The position numbers and the translations under genes were made by a program. From an uncultured Arenicella sp. (GTDB lineage: Bacteria > Pseudomonadota > Gammaproteobacteria > Arenicellales > Arenicellaceae): DNA of 64,000 bases. Shown one piece after another: positions 54,472-63,573 of the stretch (positions are counted from its first letter, which is position 1; each line of letters opens with the position of its first letter). Location: NCBI GenBank assembly GCA_937974565.1, contig CALJWL010000013.1, positions 50,673 through 114,672 on the forward strand, written 5' to 3'. The notes under the pieces were generated by a model. It did no database searches. It was not told where the DNA came from and saw only the letters and a program-made list of their open reading frames with translations.

Positions 54472-56355
54472 ATGAACTTTAAAAAAACTTATGTGGCGAT
54501 CGCGATGTTAAATATGGCCGCCTTAGAAGAAATTCAAGCTGCGACTTTTCGAGTCGACTCAACGGTTGATCAGACCAGTGTTTGCACTTTTGAGGCAGCA
54601 CTAGCTAAGATAAATGGTGTTGCAAACCCCGGACTTGCGAATTGCAATAGCATCAACTCCAATCCGTTGGGAACAAATGACGAGATACTTTTCAGGGTTA
54701 ACCAAATAAGTAACATCTCAAGCGCTCTGCGAATAAGTAAGAGTGTAAAAATTAACCCAGGTGGCTCTAGAGTTCGGTTTATTGGCACAAAAGAGGACAG
54801 AATATTCGACATTCGCCCGAATTCTGAGTCGATGGACGTTTCATTTGATAACGTTCATATTTCAGGAGGCAATACAGAGTCAGGGTTGGGTGGCGGAATA
54901 TCCATTTCTGAGGACACGATTGAGATGGGGTCTGCCACTAAGGTTCTAGAAGTGACATTCGAACTTAATAACAGCGAAGTCGTTGACAATTCAGCGGCTG
55001 AGGGCGGAGGCGTGGCGTCTTTAGGTGCGCAAGTCGAAATCAAGAACTCCTCTATTGCGAATAACACAGCCACTTCTTCTCCCTTTTTGGGTTCAGGAGG
55101 TATTTACGCGGCTGGAGGCGTTACTCATTCTGGTAACAGCGGCAACGCAAGCCTTCTAATCCAAGACAGCAGCATTGACGCTAATACTGCGACTCGGGGT
55201 CGTGCTGGCGGCATTGGGGTGGAAAGCAGCAAACTAACCATTAAGAACAGTTCAGTGAGCGGTAATAATGGCGCGGGCATATTTATAGTCGACGATGAGT
55301 TTAATCTCAATAACGTTAACATTTCAAACAATTCTTCAATCTCAACTAACACCAGTGGCAACGGACTCATTTCAGTACGCAGTGTTGGAAGCATTTCTAA
55401 CTCAATCATCGAAAATAATGCTTCAGTTACACGAGGGGGCGGTATCAATCTATCACAAGGGTGCAATGTCGATACCTGTGTCATCATTTCTAACACTAAA
55501 GTAGTTGGCAATACTTCCGAGAACGAAGGCGGAGGGGTTTTTGTTGGCTCAGGTGCAACCTTAAAAATCAACTCCAGTACGCTCAGTAATAACCAAACCA
55601 CTCGACATGGCGGCGGAATATTCGTTAATCGCAGTGGCAAAGTTGACTTGCTTGCAACAACCGTATCAGACAATCAATCAACGAACGGTGGCGGCGGCGG
55701 AATAGCCCAAGCAGGCGAATCGGAAGTTTTTGTCGTCAACAGCACAATAGCTAATAATATCGCGGGTAGTGCGGGAGGAGGGTTTTATCGTTTCGGTTTA
55801 AGTGGCAGCAATCCCAAATTACACCTTTTGCACACCACAATCAGAGCCAATAAATCAATCAGGGGAAATACAGGAGCAGGCATCAATTTTGATTCAGGCA
55901 CAGTTATATTATCCAACAGCATTGTTGCAGGTAATATAACATCCTCTCTTGACTCAGCTCAGGAAATATTCGTTTCATCATTAACTTCAGAGGGCGTTAA
56001 CCTGTTAGGAAACAGCCGCAATACATTGGCTACAACGTTGAGCGGTTTTACTCCAAGCAGCAATGACATTACAGCAACCAGCGACGGTTCTAACCCTAGC
56101 TCACTTTCGGAAATATTCGCTGACGCAAACTTAACAAACAATGGCGGCACAACGTTAACGTACTCTTTGGCAAATAATAGCCCCGCGCTTAGTTCAGCGG
56201 ACTCCTCTGAATGCATACGCGCTGGCTCAGTGGATCAAGTTGGAACACAAAGGCTTGCAGCGGCGTGTGATATTGGTGCTTTTGAAACTCCAGACTCAGT
56301 TAACTTCTATACTATTCGCCTTGCTAACGGGAAGGTAGCCGTAGTCTCGTTATAA
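54472..56355 (+). CDS. Secreted right-handed parallel beta-helix protein (choice-of-anchor Q type)
   Basis: Probable extracellular protein of 627 residues. A short N-terminal signal-like segment (MNFKKTYVAIAMLNMAALEE) leads to a TFRVDSTVDQTSVCTFEAALA segment, comparable with the CSLREAI-type start of the choice-of-anchor Q family. Nearly all the rest is parallel beta-helix: repeated N-x-A/S-x-GGG-I/V coils such as NSAAEGGGVASL, RGGGINLS and TSENEGGGVFVG. The C-terminus, ACDIGAFE, is the family's typical ending. The signal peptide has two Glu, which is unusual. Function unknown; adhesion or polysaccharide binding are possible. Confidence 0.83.
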   Translation: MNFKKTYVAIAMLNMAALEEIQAATFRVDSTVDQTSVCTFEAALAKINGVANPGLANCNSINSNPLGTNDEILFRVNQISNISSALRISKSVKINPGGSRVRFIGTKEDRIFDIRPNSESMDVSFDNVHISGGNTESGLGGGISISEDTIEMGSATKVLEVTFELNNSEVVDNSAAEGGGVASLGAQVEIKNSSIANNTATSSPFLGSGGIYAAGGVTHSGNSGNASLLIQDSSIDANTATRGRAGGIGVESSKLTIKNSSVSGNNGAGIFIVDDEFNLNNVNISNNSSISTNTSGNGLISVRSVGSISNSIIENNASVTRGGGINLSQGCNVDTCVIISNTKVVGNTSENEGGGVFVGSGATLKINSSTLSNNQTTRHGGGIFVNRSGKVDLLATTVSDNQSTNGGGGGIAQAGESEVFVVNSTIANNIAGSAGGGFYRFGLSGSNPKLHLLHTTIRANKSIRGNTGAGINFDSGTVILSNSIVAGNITSSLDSAQEIFVSSLTSEGVNLLGNSRNTLATTLSGFTPSSNDITATSDGSNPSSLSEIFADANLTNNGGTTLTYSLANNSPALSSADSSECIRAGSVDQVGTQRLAAACDIGAFETPDSVNFYTIRLANGKVAVVSL

Positions 56356-56930
56356 CTATTGCGATCGTCACTCAGTATTTTTCTTGTTTTTAGGAAAACA
56401 GGCCAGGCAATGACTGATAACATTCAACACTGTTTGAACTCGTGACATTGATCAACATTTGATAGATATCAAACCATTTTGGTTGTTTGCTTAGTTCGTT
56501 ACCCTTCTGTGGTTTGTTCTCGACCGAAACCTATGGTCGACCGCGTGAGCCTTTCGGACACTTCGTTTTGATTGGCTTGAGCATCACTGACTACGGCAAT
56601 GCCGAATCCGTTACCCAAATGCCGTTTTTTGCGAGCCACTTTCTTTTTATTCCGCAGGCTAAATCGACAAAACTCGATTGGTTCATAGAAACCCGTAATT
56701 CAATCACGCATTATACTTTATTTGCTTTTTGCAGAGACTTTTTAGATCTAAGCAGACCAACTGCACATCATTTACGTACTCGATTATTTCCAAGTTTTCG
56801 ACTCAAACCTGTGAAGACGAGTATTTTATGTCAGTTATTTTTGTAACCATATGAGAGCTTGCTCAGCTAAGTACGGCAAGTATACTGATCCTAGATTTTA
56901 AGAACTCGCCAAAGTTATACCTCATTCGCC
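56356..56930. other. Intergenic region holding repeat copy 1
   Basis: Contains the first copy of an interspersed repeat. A plus-strand open frame of 119 codons at 56487-56846 exists but the second copy does not keep it, so it is not taken as a gene. Confidence 0.6.
56370..56745 (-). repeat. Interspersed repeat, copy 1
   Basis: Bases 56539-56745 align with 57949-58166. On the minus strand one frame reads FGIAVVSDAQANQNEVSERL and, after a stop and a frame shift, a second reads NELSKQPKWFDIYQM, so it looks like a decayed short coding element that extends back to about 56370. Confidence 0.65.
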
Positions 56931-57725
56931 ATGCCAACCCAAATAGATCAGTTCACAAAAACACGCTTCTCGGCCGACACCCAAGATGGCCATACAATAA
57001 GTCATGACGTATATACTCGAGGCCACGGACCATCAGTGGTTATCATTCAAGAATTGCCTGGCATTGGCCAATCAACACTACGCTTAGCTGACAAACTTGT
57101 AGACAAAGGCTTTGAGGTTGTAATGCCTCACTTGTTCGGGCCAATCGGAAAAATTCAGGTAGGCCGAAACCTGTTGCGCGTGTTTTGTTTACGGAAAGAG
57201 TTCAGTTTGTTTGAAAAAAATAAATCCAGCCCAATCGTTGATTGGCTAAAAGCACTTTGCCGTTCAATTCGAGACAGTAATGCCACGCACAATCCAACTG
57301 CGCCTCAAGGCATAGGCGTAATCGGAATGTGCTTAACCGGCAACTTCGCCATTTCTCTGATGGCCGACGACAGTGTACTTGCCGCCGTATCTTCTCAGCC
57401 GTCGATGCCATTCAATGCCCCATCGGCTCTGCATCTGAGTGACGCAGACATTGCCGAGATTAAAATAAACATAGATAGAAACGAACCCATGAAAGTTTAT
57501 CGTTTTGAAGGCGACTGGATGTGCAAAGCCAGCAAGTTTAAACGCTTAAACAGTTCATTCAATAAGGACAGAGAAAGGCTTCAATTTCGAACACTGCCTG
57601 GCAAACATCACTCAGTTCTAACACAAGACTTTGTCGATGAAGCAGGCCACCCTACGCATGATGCTCTGCTTGAAGTTATTGAATATTTTGGTCGAAGTTT
57701 GCGAACCGAGCTTGAGACCGCTTAA
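56931..57725 (+). CDS. Dienelactone hydrolase family protein
   Basis: Alpha/beta hydrolase of 264 residues with the dienelactone hydrolase cysteine nucleophile: GVIGMCLTGNFAIS (Cys134), Glu41 in QELPGIG, and a C-terminal histidine in GKHHSVLT. The N-terminal GPSVVIIQELPGIGQSTLRLADKLVDKGF is typical. Location between two copies of the repeat gives no pathway clue; no aromatic-degradation genes are near, so it may act on another ester or lactone. Confidence 0.88.
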   Translation: MPTQIDQFTKTRFSADTQDGHTISHDVYTRGHGPSVVIIQELPGIGQSTLRLADKLVDKGFEVVMPHLFGPIGKIQVGRNLLRVFCLRKEFSLFEKNKSSPIVDWLKALCRSIRDSNATHNPTAPQGIGVIGMCLTGNFAISLMADDSVLAAVSSQPSMPFNAPSALHLSDADIAEIKINIDRNEPMKVYRFEGDWMCKASKFKRLNSSFNKDRERLQFRTLPGKHHSVLTQDFVDEAGHPTHDALLEVIEYFGRSLRTELETA

Positions 57726-58162
57726 AAATCACCCGTTTTTATCACTACTCTCAATGATCAGGCTTTAGCTTTTGCTCTCACGCAGGACTAAATGACATAT
57801 CACGCTGTTTTCCAATCCAGATTTAGGTTTTTGTATTGATGTGGAATTTGATCAACGTTTAAACGTTAACTTCGAATTGAAACCCACCTAATACGCAGAG
57901 CTTCTTGAGAGACAACTCTACGAACACAAAGATAAATAACCGGCGACTGACCGCGTGAGCTTTTCGGCTACTCCGTTTTGATTAGTTTGAGCATCACTGA
58001 TCGTGGCAACACCAAATTCATTCACCCCAAAAAACGTTCTTTGCAGATCACTTTTTTGTTCTCATAGGTTAAATCGGTAAAACTCGGTTTGGTTCCTGAG
58101 AATCTGTAGCTCAAACTAATCTTCATTACGCACTAAGCTTTATTCACTTTTGCAGAAGTTCC
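57726..58162. other. Intergenic region holding repeat copy 2
   Basis: 437 non-coding bases between convergent genes; the second copy of the interspersed repeat fills most of the right half. No other gene is seen. Confidence 0.6.
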
Positions 58163-58166
58163 TTAG
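57949..58166 (-). repeat. Interspersed repeat, copy 2
   Basis: Aligns over its length with 56539-56745. The minus-strand frame FGVATISDAQTNQNGVAEKL matches the peptide of copy 1 with mostly conservative changes. It runs into the stop codon of the beta-helix gene at 58163. Confidence 0.7.
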
Positions 58167-59632
58167 TCACCAATATCAACAAAAGGACAACTGGTTGAGC
58201 CGGGAATAGCTGAGTTGCCTGGCGAGTTGTACTCTATAGACTGACTTAAAGGATACTCGATCGGCTCATTGTTGAAAGTATTACCGCGCGCGTAGCCGGT
58301 TGTACGTTGAAACTTTACGTTAAAACAATTGGTCGATGACGTGCCCATCTGGTTGTTATCAATCAGAGTAAGGTTTTCAACGTCTATAAACCAAAAGAGG
58401 TCGCCTCCAAATTTATTACGTCTAACGTCAGGCCCGACTTTTGAACCTGCCAATAGAAGGCCGCAACCCATGCATACATTGTCGTGGATATAGAGCTGTC
58501 TATTTTCTTGCTCTTCGCCTACTGGTAATTCTTTAATTCCGTTACCGGTAGTTTGTACGTTATCGACAATTGCTTTTCGAATCACATTGCCTTGAATAAT
58601 TCCTTCCGCCCGATTGAAAAAGGTGATTCCTGCTCCTCGCCACCCCCTATCAGGTTCGGCACTCTCTGTCATCGTATTGTTTAGGACAAATATATTGCTG
58701 CCTGATTGTAGCGTCACGTCTCCGCCACGGTTGTCCTCAAAAATATTTCTTTGAATCAAAATATCTCGGTCTTTACCAAATTGATTTGGAGTTGCTTCAA
58801 CGTCGACCCCAAATTGTGGTGGAATACCAATAATATCGTGAATATGATTGTCTTCGATTTTTACTAACTGCGGCCCTACAAGCGACACGCCTTGACGTCG
58901 GTTATAAAATATCTCGTTGTTTCTAATCGTCACATGACGTGATTCGGTACCAATCACTAAGACGCCGTCACCCGTGAATTCGCTGATTTTTGTATTCTCA
59001 ATCAATACATGACTTGACTGGGTAACGCAGATACCATGACCTTCATCATGGTTAGTAACCGGATTAACATTTATGACAATTGGCACGTAATCATGCTCCT
59101 CTCGATCACCGATCAGTTGCCCCCCTTTTATGGTCACATTCTCACTTAAATATACGTAAATAAGACATTGATTCCACGCGGCATTCTGTCGCATTCTCAG
59201 AATTGTATTTTCGTCCATCAATAATGTAACGTCGCTTGGAAGTCGAAATCCTTCGTAGTAATAGGCCGGGTTTCCTAACGGATCGCCAAGAATGACCTCA
59301 CCCGGCGGCAAACTAATCGTTTTGAACCCCTGCTCTTCAGCGAAGTCAATTGCCGCTTGCATACGCTCTGAATTATTCTCTGGGTTTCCATCGGGCCCGG
59401 TTTGGATATCCCATTGTGCGTAACTGACGTTATAAACTGGCCCTGGAGAATGAACTGGCAATTCAACGGTAAACTTAGGTTCTGGAGGGAACTCTCCAGT
59501 ATCCGAATCTTCCAATAGCAAATAATTTACTACAGGTGATAATACTGACGCATCTGTTTGAGCAAATCCGACGTTCAATGTTAAAAATAAAATACTTAAA
59601 AGCAAAAATGAGGTGGTTATATTAGGTTTCAT
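58163..59632 (-). CDS. Secreted right-handed parallel beta-helix (pectate lyase-like) protein
   Basis: Exported protein of about 489 residues. I start at ATG 59632, where MKPNITTSFLLLSILFLTLN makes a signal peptide ending GFAQ; the longer frame to 59737 lacks one. NSERMQAAIDFAEEQGFKTI and LPPGEV mark a pectate-lyase-3-like opening, followed by beta-helix coils: NVTIKGGQLIGDREEHD, SHVLIENTKISEFTGDGVLV, NNEIFYNRRQGVSLVG, GSNIFVLNNTM. It could be a polysaccharide lyase or hydrolase; catalytic residues are not certain. Distinct in sequence from the beta-helix protein at 54.5 kb. Confidence 0.85.
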   Translation of the reverse strand: MKPNITTSFLLLSILFLTLNVGFAQTDASVLSPVVNYLLLEDSDTGEFPPEPKFTVELPVHSPGPVYNVSYAQWDIQTGPDGNPENNSERMQAAIDFAEEQGFKTISLPPGEVILGDPLGNPAYYYEGFRLPSDVTLLMDENTILRMRQNAAWNQCLIYVYLSENVTIKGGQLIGDREEHDYVPIVINVNPVTNHDEGHGICVTQSSHVLIENTKISEFTGDGVLVIGTESRHVTIRNNEIFYNRRQGVSLVGPQLVKIEDNHIHDIIGIPPQFGVDVEATPNQFGKDRDILIQRNIFEDNRGGDVTLQSGSNIFVLNNTMTESAEPDRGWRGAGITFFNRAEGIIQGNVIRKAIVDNVQTTGNGIKELPVGEEQENRQLYIHDNVCMGCGLLLAGSKVGPDVRRNKFGGDLFWFIDVENLTLIDNNQMGTSSTNCFNVKFQRTTGYARGNTFNNEPIEYPLSQSIEYNSPGNSAIPGSTSCPFVDIGD

Positions 59633-59746
59633 GCAGTCACAAAAGTAATGGTTATGAATTTTGATTTTATAAAGCGCGAAGGGAAAGTCACAATAGATCT
59701 TTTTTGCTGCCGACTCATTTAACAATATTTCGAGCAAATCTGCCTT

Positions 59747-59802
59747 CGTTGTTGGTTAATTTTTCCTGCAATCTGGATGGTTACCACATTGCAGACGCAT
59801 TG
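59747..59802. repeat. Hairpin repeat, copy A
   Basis: CTGCAAT (59766-59772) and ATTGCAG (59788-59794) flank a TGG/CCA inner stem. It matches copy B near the end of the window in stem, inner pair and flanks. Confidence 0.7.
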
Positions 59803-59985
59803 CGATAAACCCACAGGTTTTTAACCGCCTCCAAGGCGGGTCCGACCCTCGCTCGTGTACGGTTGCTCTTGCGATTAAATGATTTATTTACGCAACTCAG
59901 TCTACGCCTCAGACGCGCTTTTTCCTGATACGCGATCTGAAGCACATCGTAGAAACCTTGTAATCGAGGCTCTGATTGCATGTGA

Positions 59986-61047
59986 TTATTGCGATCTTGA
60001 TATGATGATTTTCGTAAACGGTTCAATTAAAGCATCCGCAGCATCGTCCCATGATACTACCTTCGTTGTCACCGGAGATGGATCAAATTGGCCACTAGTA
60101 ATAAGCCCTAAAGACTCATCAATAAACGAATGCGTATGAACCCATCCAGTATGAAACGATATTGACTTTCGATACATTGAGTAAACGTCAAACGGCAGCG
60201 GATTGCCTCTGTATATGACGCCTGCAGTAGAAACACAAACACCAGCACGCGAGGTCGCCGCAATGAGTTCAGGAATTATCTCTGGAACTCCGCAAGCATC
60301 AACGGTTATATCAAATCCTCCGTCCAGGCTGCGCTTGTCTGTCGCGTATTTTTTTATCGCGTCTTTAGTAAGGAATATAGGTTCTGCGCCAAGCGTTGCT
60401 GCTATCTCTAGCCGTGTTTGACTGGTATCAGCATAGACAACTTTTTCGGCGCCCAATGCTACAGCGATGCCTGCTGCGTACAGCCCAATACTGCCTGGTG
60501 CCACAGCCGTAGTAACCAATACTGTACCTCCTGGCCGTTCTTTAAGGTGGGGAGCAACGGCTCTATACCCATCTGATATGTTATCTGCGACGCCACACGC
60601 CAATAGCGGGTCTACGCCTTCAGGCAGTTTTGTCAACATTGTGTCGGCCCAAGGTACAAGCACTGTATCAGAAATAAACCCTCCCCATTTCGGAATAGGC
60701 ACGCCCCATCCATAAGCATCTTCAGAAGGCACAGTTAGGCATTGCGCTGAGTGATGTCGTTGGCAAGACTTACAACTCCCACACGCTATTTTCCACGGGA
60801 TGATTGCGCGATCTCCGACCTTCCACTTTGACACACCACTTCCAACTTCAGTGATAACGCCTTCGCCTTCATGCCCAATTGGCGTGGGTCCTGGAAAAGG
60901 CACAATGCCTTGTATCGCCAATCCATCCATATCACAGGTCGCAACCGTCAAAGGGCGAATTAATACGCTATGCTCATCACTAATAATTGGCGAATCAACT
61001 TCCATCCATTCAAGATTTCTTTTTGAAATAAAGTTCAACTGGTGCAT
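59986..61047 (-). CDS. Zinc-dependent alcohol dehydrogenase family protein
   Basis: Medium-chain dehydrogenase of 353 residues. Features: CDMDG near the catalytic zinc, GHEGEGVITEVGSG, structural zinc cysteines in CGSCKSCQRHHSAQC, and the NAD fold from TVLVTTAVAPGSIGLYAAGIA. The third position of the GxGxxG signature is altered (APGSIG), but the fold looks intact. It is divergent from a TetR regulator with an operator-like inverted repeat between them. Substrate unknown. Confidence 0.9.
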   Translation of the reverse strand: MHQLNFISKRNLEWMEVDSPIISDEHSVLIRPLTVATCDMDGLAIQGIVPFPGPTPIGHEGEGVITEVGSGVSKWKVGDRAIIPWKIACGSCKSCQRHHSAQCLTVPSEDAYGWGVPIPKWGGFISDTVLVPWADTMLTKLPEGVDPLLACGVADNISDGYRAVAPHLKERPGGTVLVTTAVAPGSIGLYAAGIAVALGAEKVVYADTSQTRLEIAATLGAEPIFLTKDAIKKYATDKRSLDGGFDITVDACGVPEIIPELIAATSRAGVCVSTAGVIYRGNPLPFDVYSMYRKSISFHTGWVHTHSFIDESLGLITSGQFDPSPVTTKVVSWDDAADALIEPFTKIIISRSQ

Positions 61048-61076
61048 TAAAATCTCCTAACTTTGAGTCATATTCG

Positions 61077-61114
61077 GGTGGTCGCCATATAATTATATAT
61101 ATAGACCGACCACC
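61077..61114. promoter_or_regulatory. Operator-like inverted repeat between ADH and TetR genes
   Basis: GGTGGTCG (61077-61084) and CGACCACC (61107-61114) flank a TATA-rich spacer. AGACCGACC (61104-61112 region) resembles half sites of YxaF/LmrA-type TetR proteins. Confidence 0.65.
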
Positions 61115-61187
61115 ATACAAGTATTGCATTCAATTAATACTTTAGTTCTAATGCACATCAAACTAAGTTCTCGAGTATCTCAAAAAA

Positions 61188-61754
61188 GTGGAAGAGCAAG
61201 AAAAAACTAGAACCCGCTTAATTGACTCTGCAATAAAGCTGTTTAGGCGCCAAGGTTATGATGGAACCGGGTTAACGCAGATTCTTAATGATAGTGGTGC
61301 CCCAAAGGGGTCTTTTTACTATCATTTCCCTGAAGGTAAAGAGCAACTTGCCGATGAAACAATACGACGTGCCGGTGCCAATGTGGCAACATTAGTAGAT
61401 AACTGCTTCAATGAATGTGATTCTTTTGAGAAAGGTGTCTTAACCGCGTCAAGCACGATTGCTGCGTGGTTTAAAAAATCAGGTTACGCAGAAGGTTGCC
61501 CTGTCAGCTCCATACTTCTCGGCACGATGTCTAGCTCAGATACACTCCGAAAGAGCAGTGAGCTTGTGTTAAAAAGCTGGTGTGATGTCATTGCTAAACA
61601 TGCGCGTCGCCATGGGTTCGACTCTCAATCAGCAGAATTAGGAGAAGCGATGATTTTAGGCTTAGAAGGAGCTTGGGTTTTATCGAGAGCCACACAATCA
61701 ATCAAACCTTTTGAAGTAGCTGCCGCAATGGTTCTAGCGATGATCCGGAAATAA
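61188..61754 (+). CDS. TetR/AcrR-family regulator (YxaF/LmrA-like)
   Basis: Repressor of 188 residues, start GTG 61188. The helix-turn-helix is RRQGYDGTGLTQILNDSGAP and KGSFYYHFPEGKEQLADETI, close to the YxaF/LmrA subgroup with a C-terminal TetR_C_36-like domain (GCPVSSILLGTMSSSDTLRKS). It is divergent from the alcohol dehydrogenase and probably represses it through the repeat at 61077-61114. Confidence 0.9.
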   Translation: MEEQEKTRTRLIDSAIKLFRRQGYDGTGLTQILNDSGAPKGSFYYHFPEGKEQLADETIRRAGANVATLVDNCFNECDSFEKGVLTASSTIAAWFKKSGYAEGCPVSSILLGTMSSSDTLRKSSELVLKSWCDVIAKHARRHGFDSQSAELGEAMILGLEGAWVLSRATQSIKPFEVAAAMVLAMIRK

Positions 61755-61842
61755 ATAAATTTAAAATTGGATTGAGAGTGTGTAATCCCCCCGAAAATTA
61801 GTCTCCGATCCACCCAATGCCAACCATACCGTCCTAAAGAAC

Positions 61843-63573
61843 TTATTTAGTAGACCAAATATCAACTGCCTTTTTATATAAAAAGTCACATCTCAAGTCT
61901 ATTTGACTCTCGTCCCACGAATTTAACTCTAGATACGGTGTTAATGTTTCTATCCCTGCTGAAAAGTGTTTGAGACCACCTTTATTTGCCCTTCCCTCTT
62001 TCTTAACTGACCAATTAGAGTCTCTTATTGACGAGTTAAGTGACTGAGTAATAATTGCTAGGTTCCCCAGAGTTTTAAGCTTGAAGTTTCTGTCATTCTT
62101 TTTTTCATTGTTAGTAATTTTACCCCAATGATTTTCCCACTTTTTGGGCATTAAATGTTCAAGGCTATACTTATTTATACCTAGAAGCTGAGTTGCCTGT
62201 TTACTTCTGTCTCTTATTTTTGACTCTATAAAATAGATTATGCCAGCGGATTGCTTATTTGTTAAAACAGACCCTTCAAAGCCTGCTTTTAGTTCGATAT
62301 CACTAGGTAAATAATTCACTTTATTCTCATTTCCCTCAATATATTTCAAAAAGCCTTTTTTCGTAACGATTTCATTTGATATTAATCTATCTGTAAATAA
62401 TTGATTGTAATTCTTAGTTGTTGCTTTAACTGCAATTCTGCGCATTATGTAGGCTTCTAATATGCTAAAAATTTCATTTCTTTCTTCTTGGCAACCAACA
62501 CTTTTAAGGAGAAATAAAACATAGGGAATGAGTGTTGATGTTTCTAAACCGAAAATAATGGCATTAATTCTCTCAATACTTGATTCATGTGTTAATTCGC
62601 TTTCAATAATACTGTAGTCAAAATTGTTTTTAAATAAATGAGCATATTCTCTAATTTCATTTAAAATTTCTTGTTTAGATAAATTATATTGACTGATAAA
62701 GTGTTTATACGATTCAAAAAGATTCTCAACTTTTGAAAATTCTAATTTGTCTTCAGATTTAACTTTCAATTCCTTTTCTTGTATTTTTATTTGCAGGTAC
62801 GAGTAAAAAAATAAATCTATGAATGTACGCTTTAGTCTGCCAGTAGTTACTTCTTTATCCCAATACAGCTTTGTTTCATCGTCTTGCTCAAAAACACTTT
62901 TCCAATATTCATCATATTTTTCAATTTCATTTCTATTGAAAAAGTAATTTTTTAAGAGTTCCGCAGTCGTTAAGCGAACACCTAAAGAATTAATCGTATC
63001 AAAAATTTGCTGCTCATCCTCTTCAGGACTAAGATCAATGCCAACAAACAAAACATTATCTAAAATGTTGAAATAGTCCAAGTCACTTTCTAGATCAAAG
63101 CCATTTATGTTGTCACTAAAAAATTTAAATGCTCCTAAAATTTTATCGTTTTCAGATATATTTTCGAACGATTTAATTTCAGAGAGGTCTACAATTTCAT
63201 TAAAAGATTTTTCATCATTATGATTGTGCAGAAGAATTATTGTCTTATCTCTTTGTTTTTTAAACGTCTCTCTAAATTCAATATCGGTGCCTTTCTTTAG
63301 ACAGAGTACTTTTAGAAATATATTTAAAGTCGTTAATCTTTGCTGGCCATCAATTACCGTCAAAACAGAATCCTTATCAGATGCTGTTTCCTGTTGTTTC
63401 AAAATAACTGAACCGAGAAAATATGGTTTATTTGCTTTTGAGACCAACCTCATATCTACCAAGAAACGTTGCCATTGTTCTTTATCCCAAACATATGACC
63501 GTTGGAAGAAAGGAATTTCTAGGTTACGTCCTCTGTTAAAAATATCTCTCACCGTTCTTTTTCCTGCTTCCAT
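61843..63573 (-). CDS. DUF262/DUF1524 protein (GmrSD/SspE/BrxU-like)
   Basis: Probable antiphage nuclease of 576 residues. The N-terminal DUF262 domain has IPFFQRSYVWDKEQWQRFL and IDGQQRLTTLN with the DGQQR motif (75-79), giving a nucleotide-hydrolysing ParB-like site; the C-terminal DUF1524 has the HNH-type motif YSLEHLMPKKWENHW (His473) and LNSSIRDSNW. Both halves are in one chain, as in single-chain GmrSD, BrxU and SspE. It is visibly AT-rich against its neighbours, which suggests transfer. No dnd/ssp or BREX genes are in the window, so it may act alone on modified phage DNA. Confidence 0.92.
   Translation of the reverse strand: MEAGKRTVRDIFNRGRNLEIPFFQRSYVWDKEQWQRFLVDMRLVSKANKPYFLGSVILKQQETASDKDSVLTVIDGQQRLTTLNIFLKVLCLKKGTDIEFRETFKKQRDKTIILLHNHNDEKSFNEIVDLSEIKSFENISENDKILGAFKFFSDNINGFDLESDLDYFNILDNVLFVGIDLSPEEDEQQIFDTINSLGVRLTTAELLKNYFFNRNEIEKYDEYWKSVFEQDDETKLYWDKEVTTGRLKRTFIDLFFYSYLQIKIQEKELKVKSEDKLEFSKVENLFESYKHFISQYNLSKQEILNEIREYAHLFKNNFDYSIIESELTHESSIERINAIIFGLETSTLIPYVLFLLKSVGCQEERNEIFSILEAYIMRRIAVKATTKNYNQLFTDRLISNEIVTKKGFLKYIEGNENKVNYLPSDIELKAGFEGSVLTNKQSAGIIYFIESKIRDRSKQATQLLGINKYSLEHLMPKKWENHWGKITNNEKKNDRNFKLKTLGNLAIITQSLNSSIRDSNWSVKKEGRANKGGLKHFSAGIETLTPYLELNSWDESQIDLRCDFLYKKAVDIWSTK

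Noticed and set aside
56487..56846. 119-codon plus-strand frame over repeat copy 1
   Set aside because: The second repeat copy does not preserve this frame; the shared peptide lies on the other strand.
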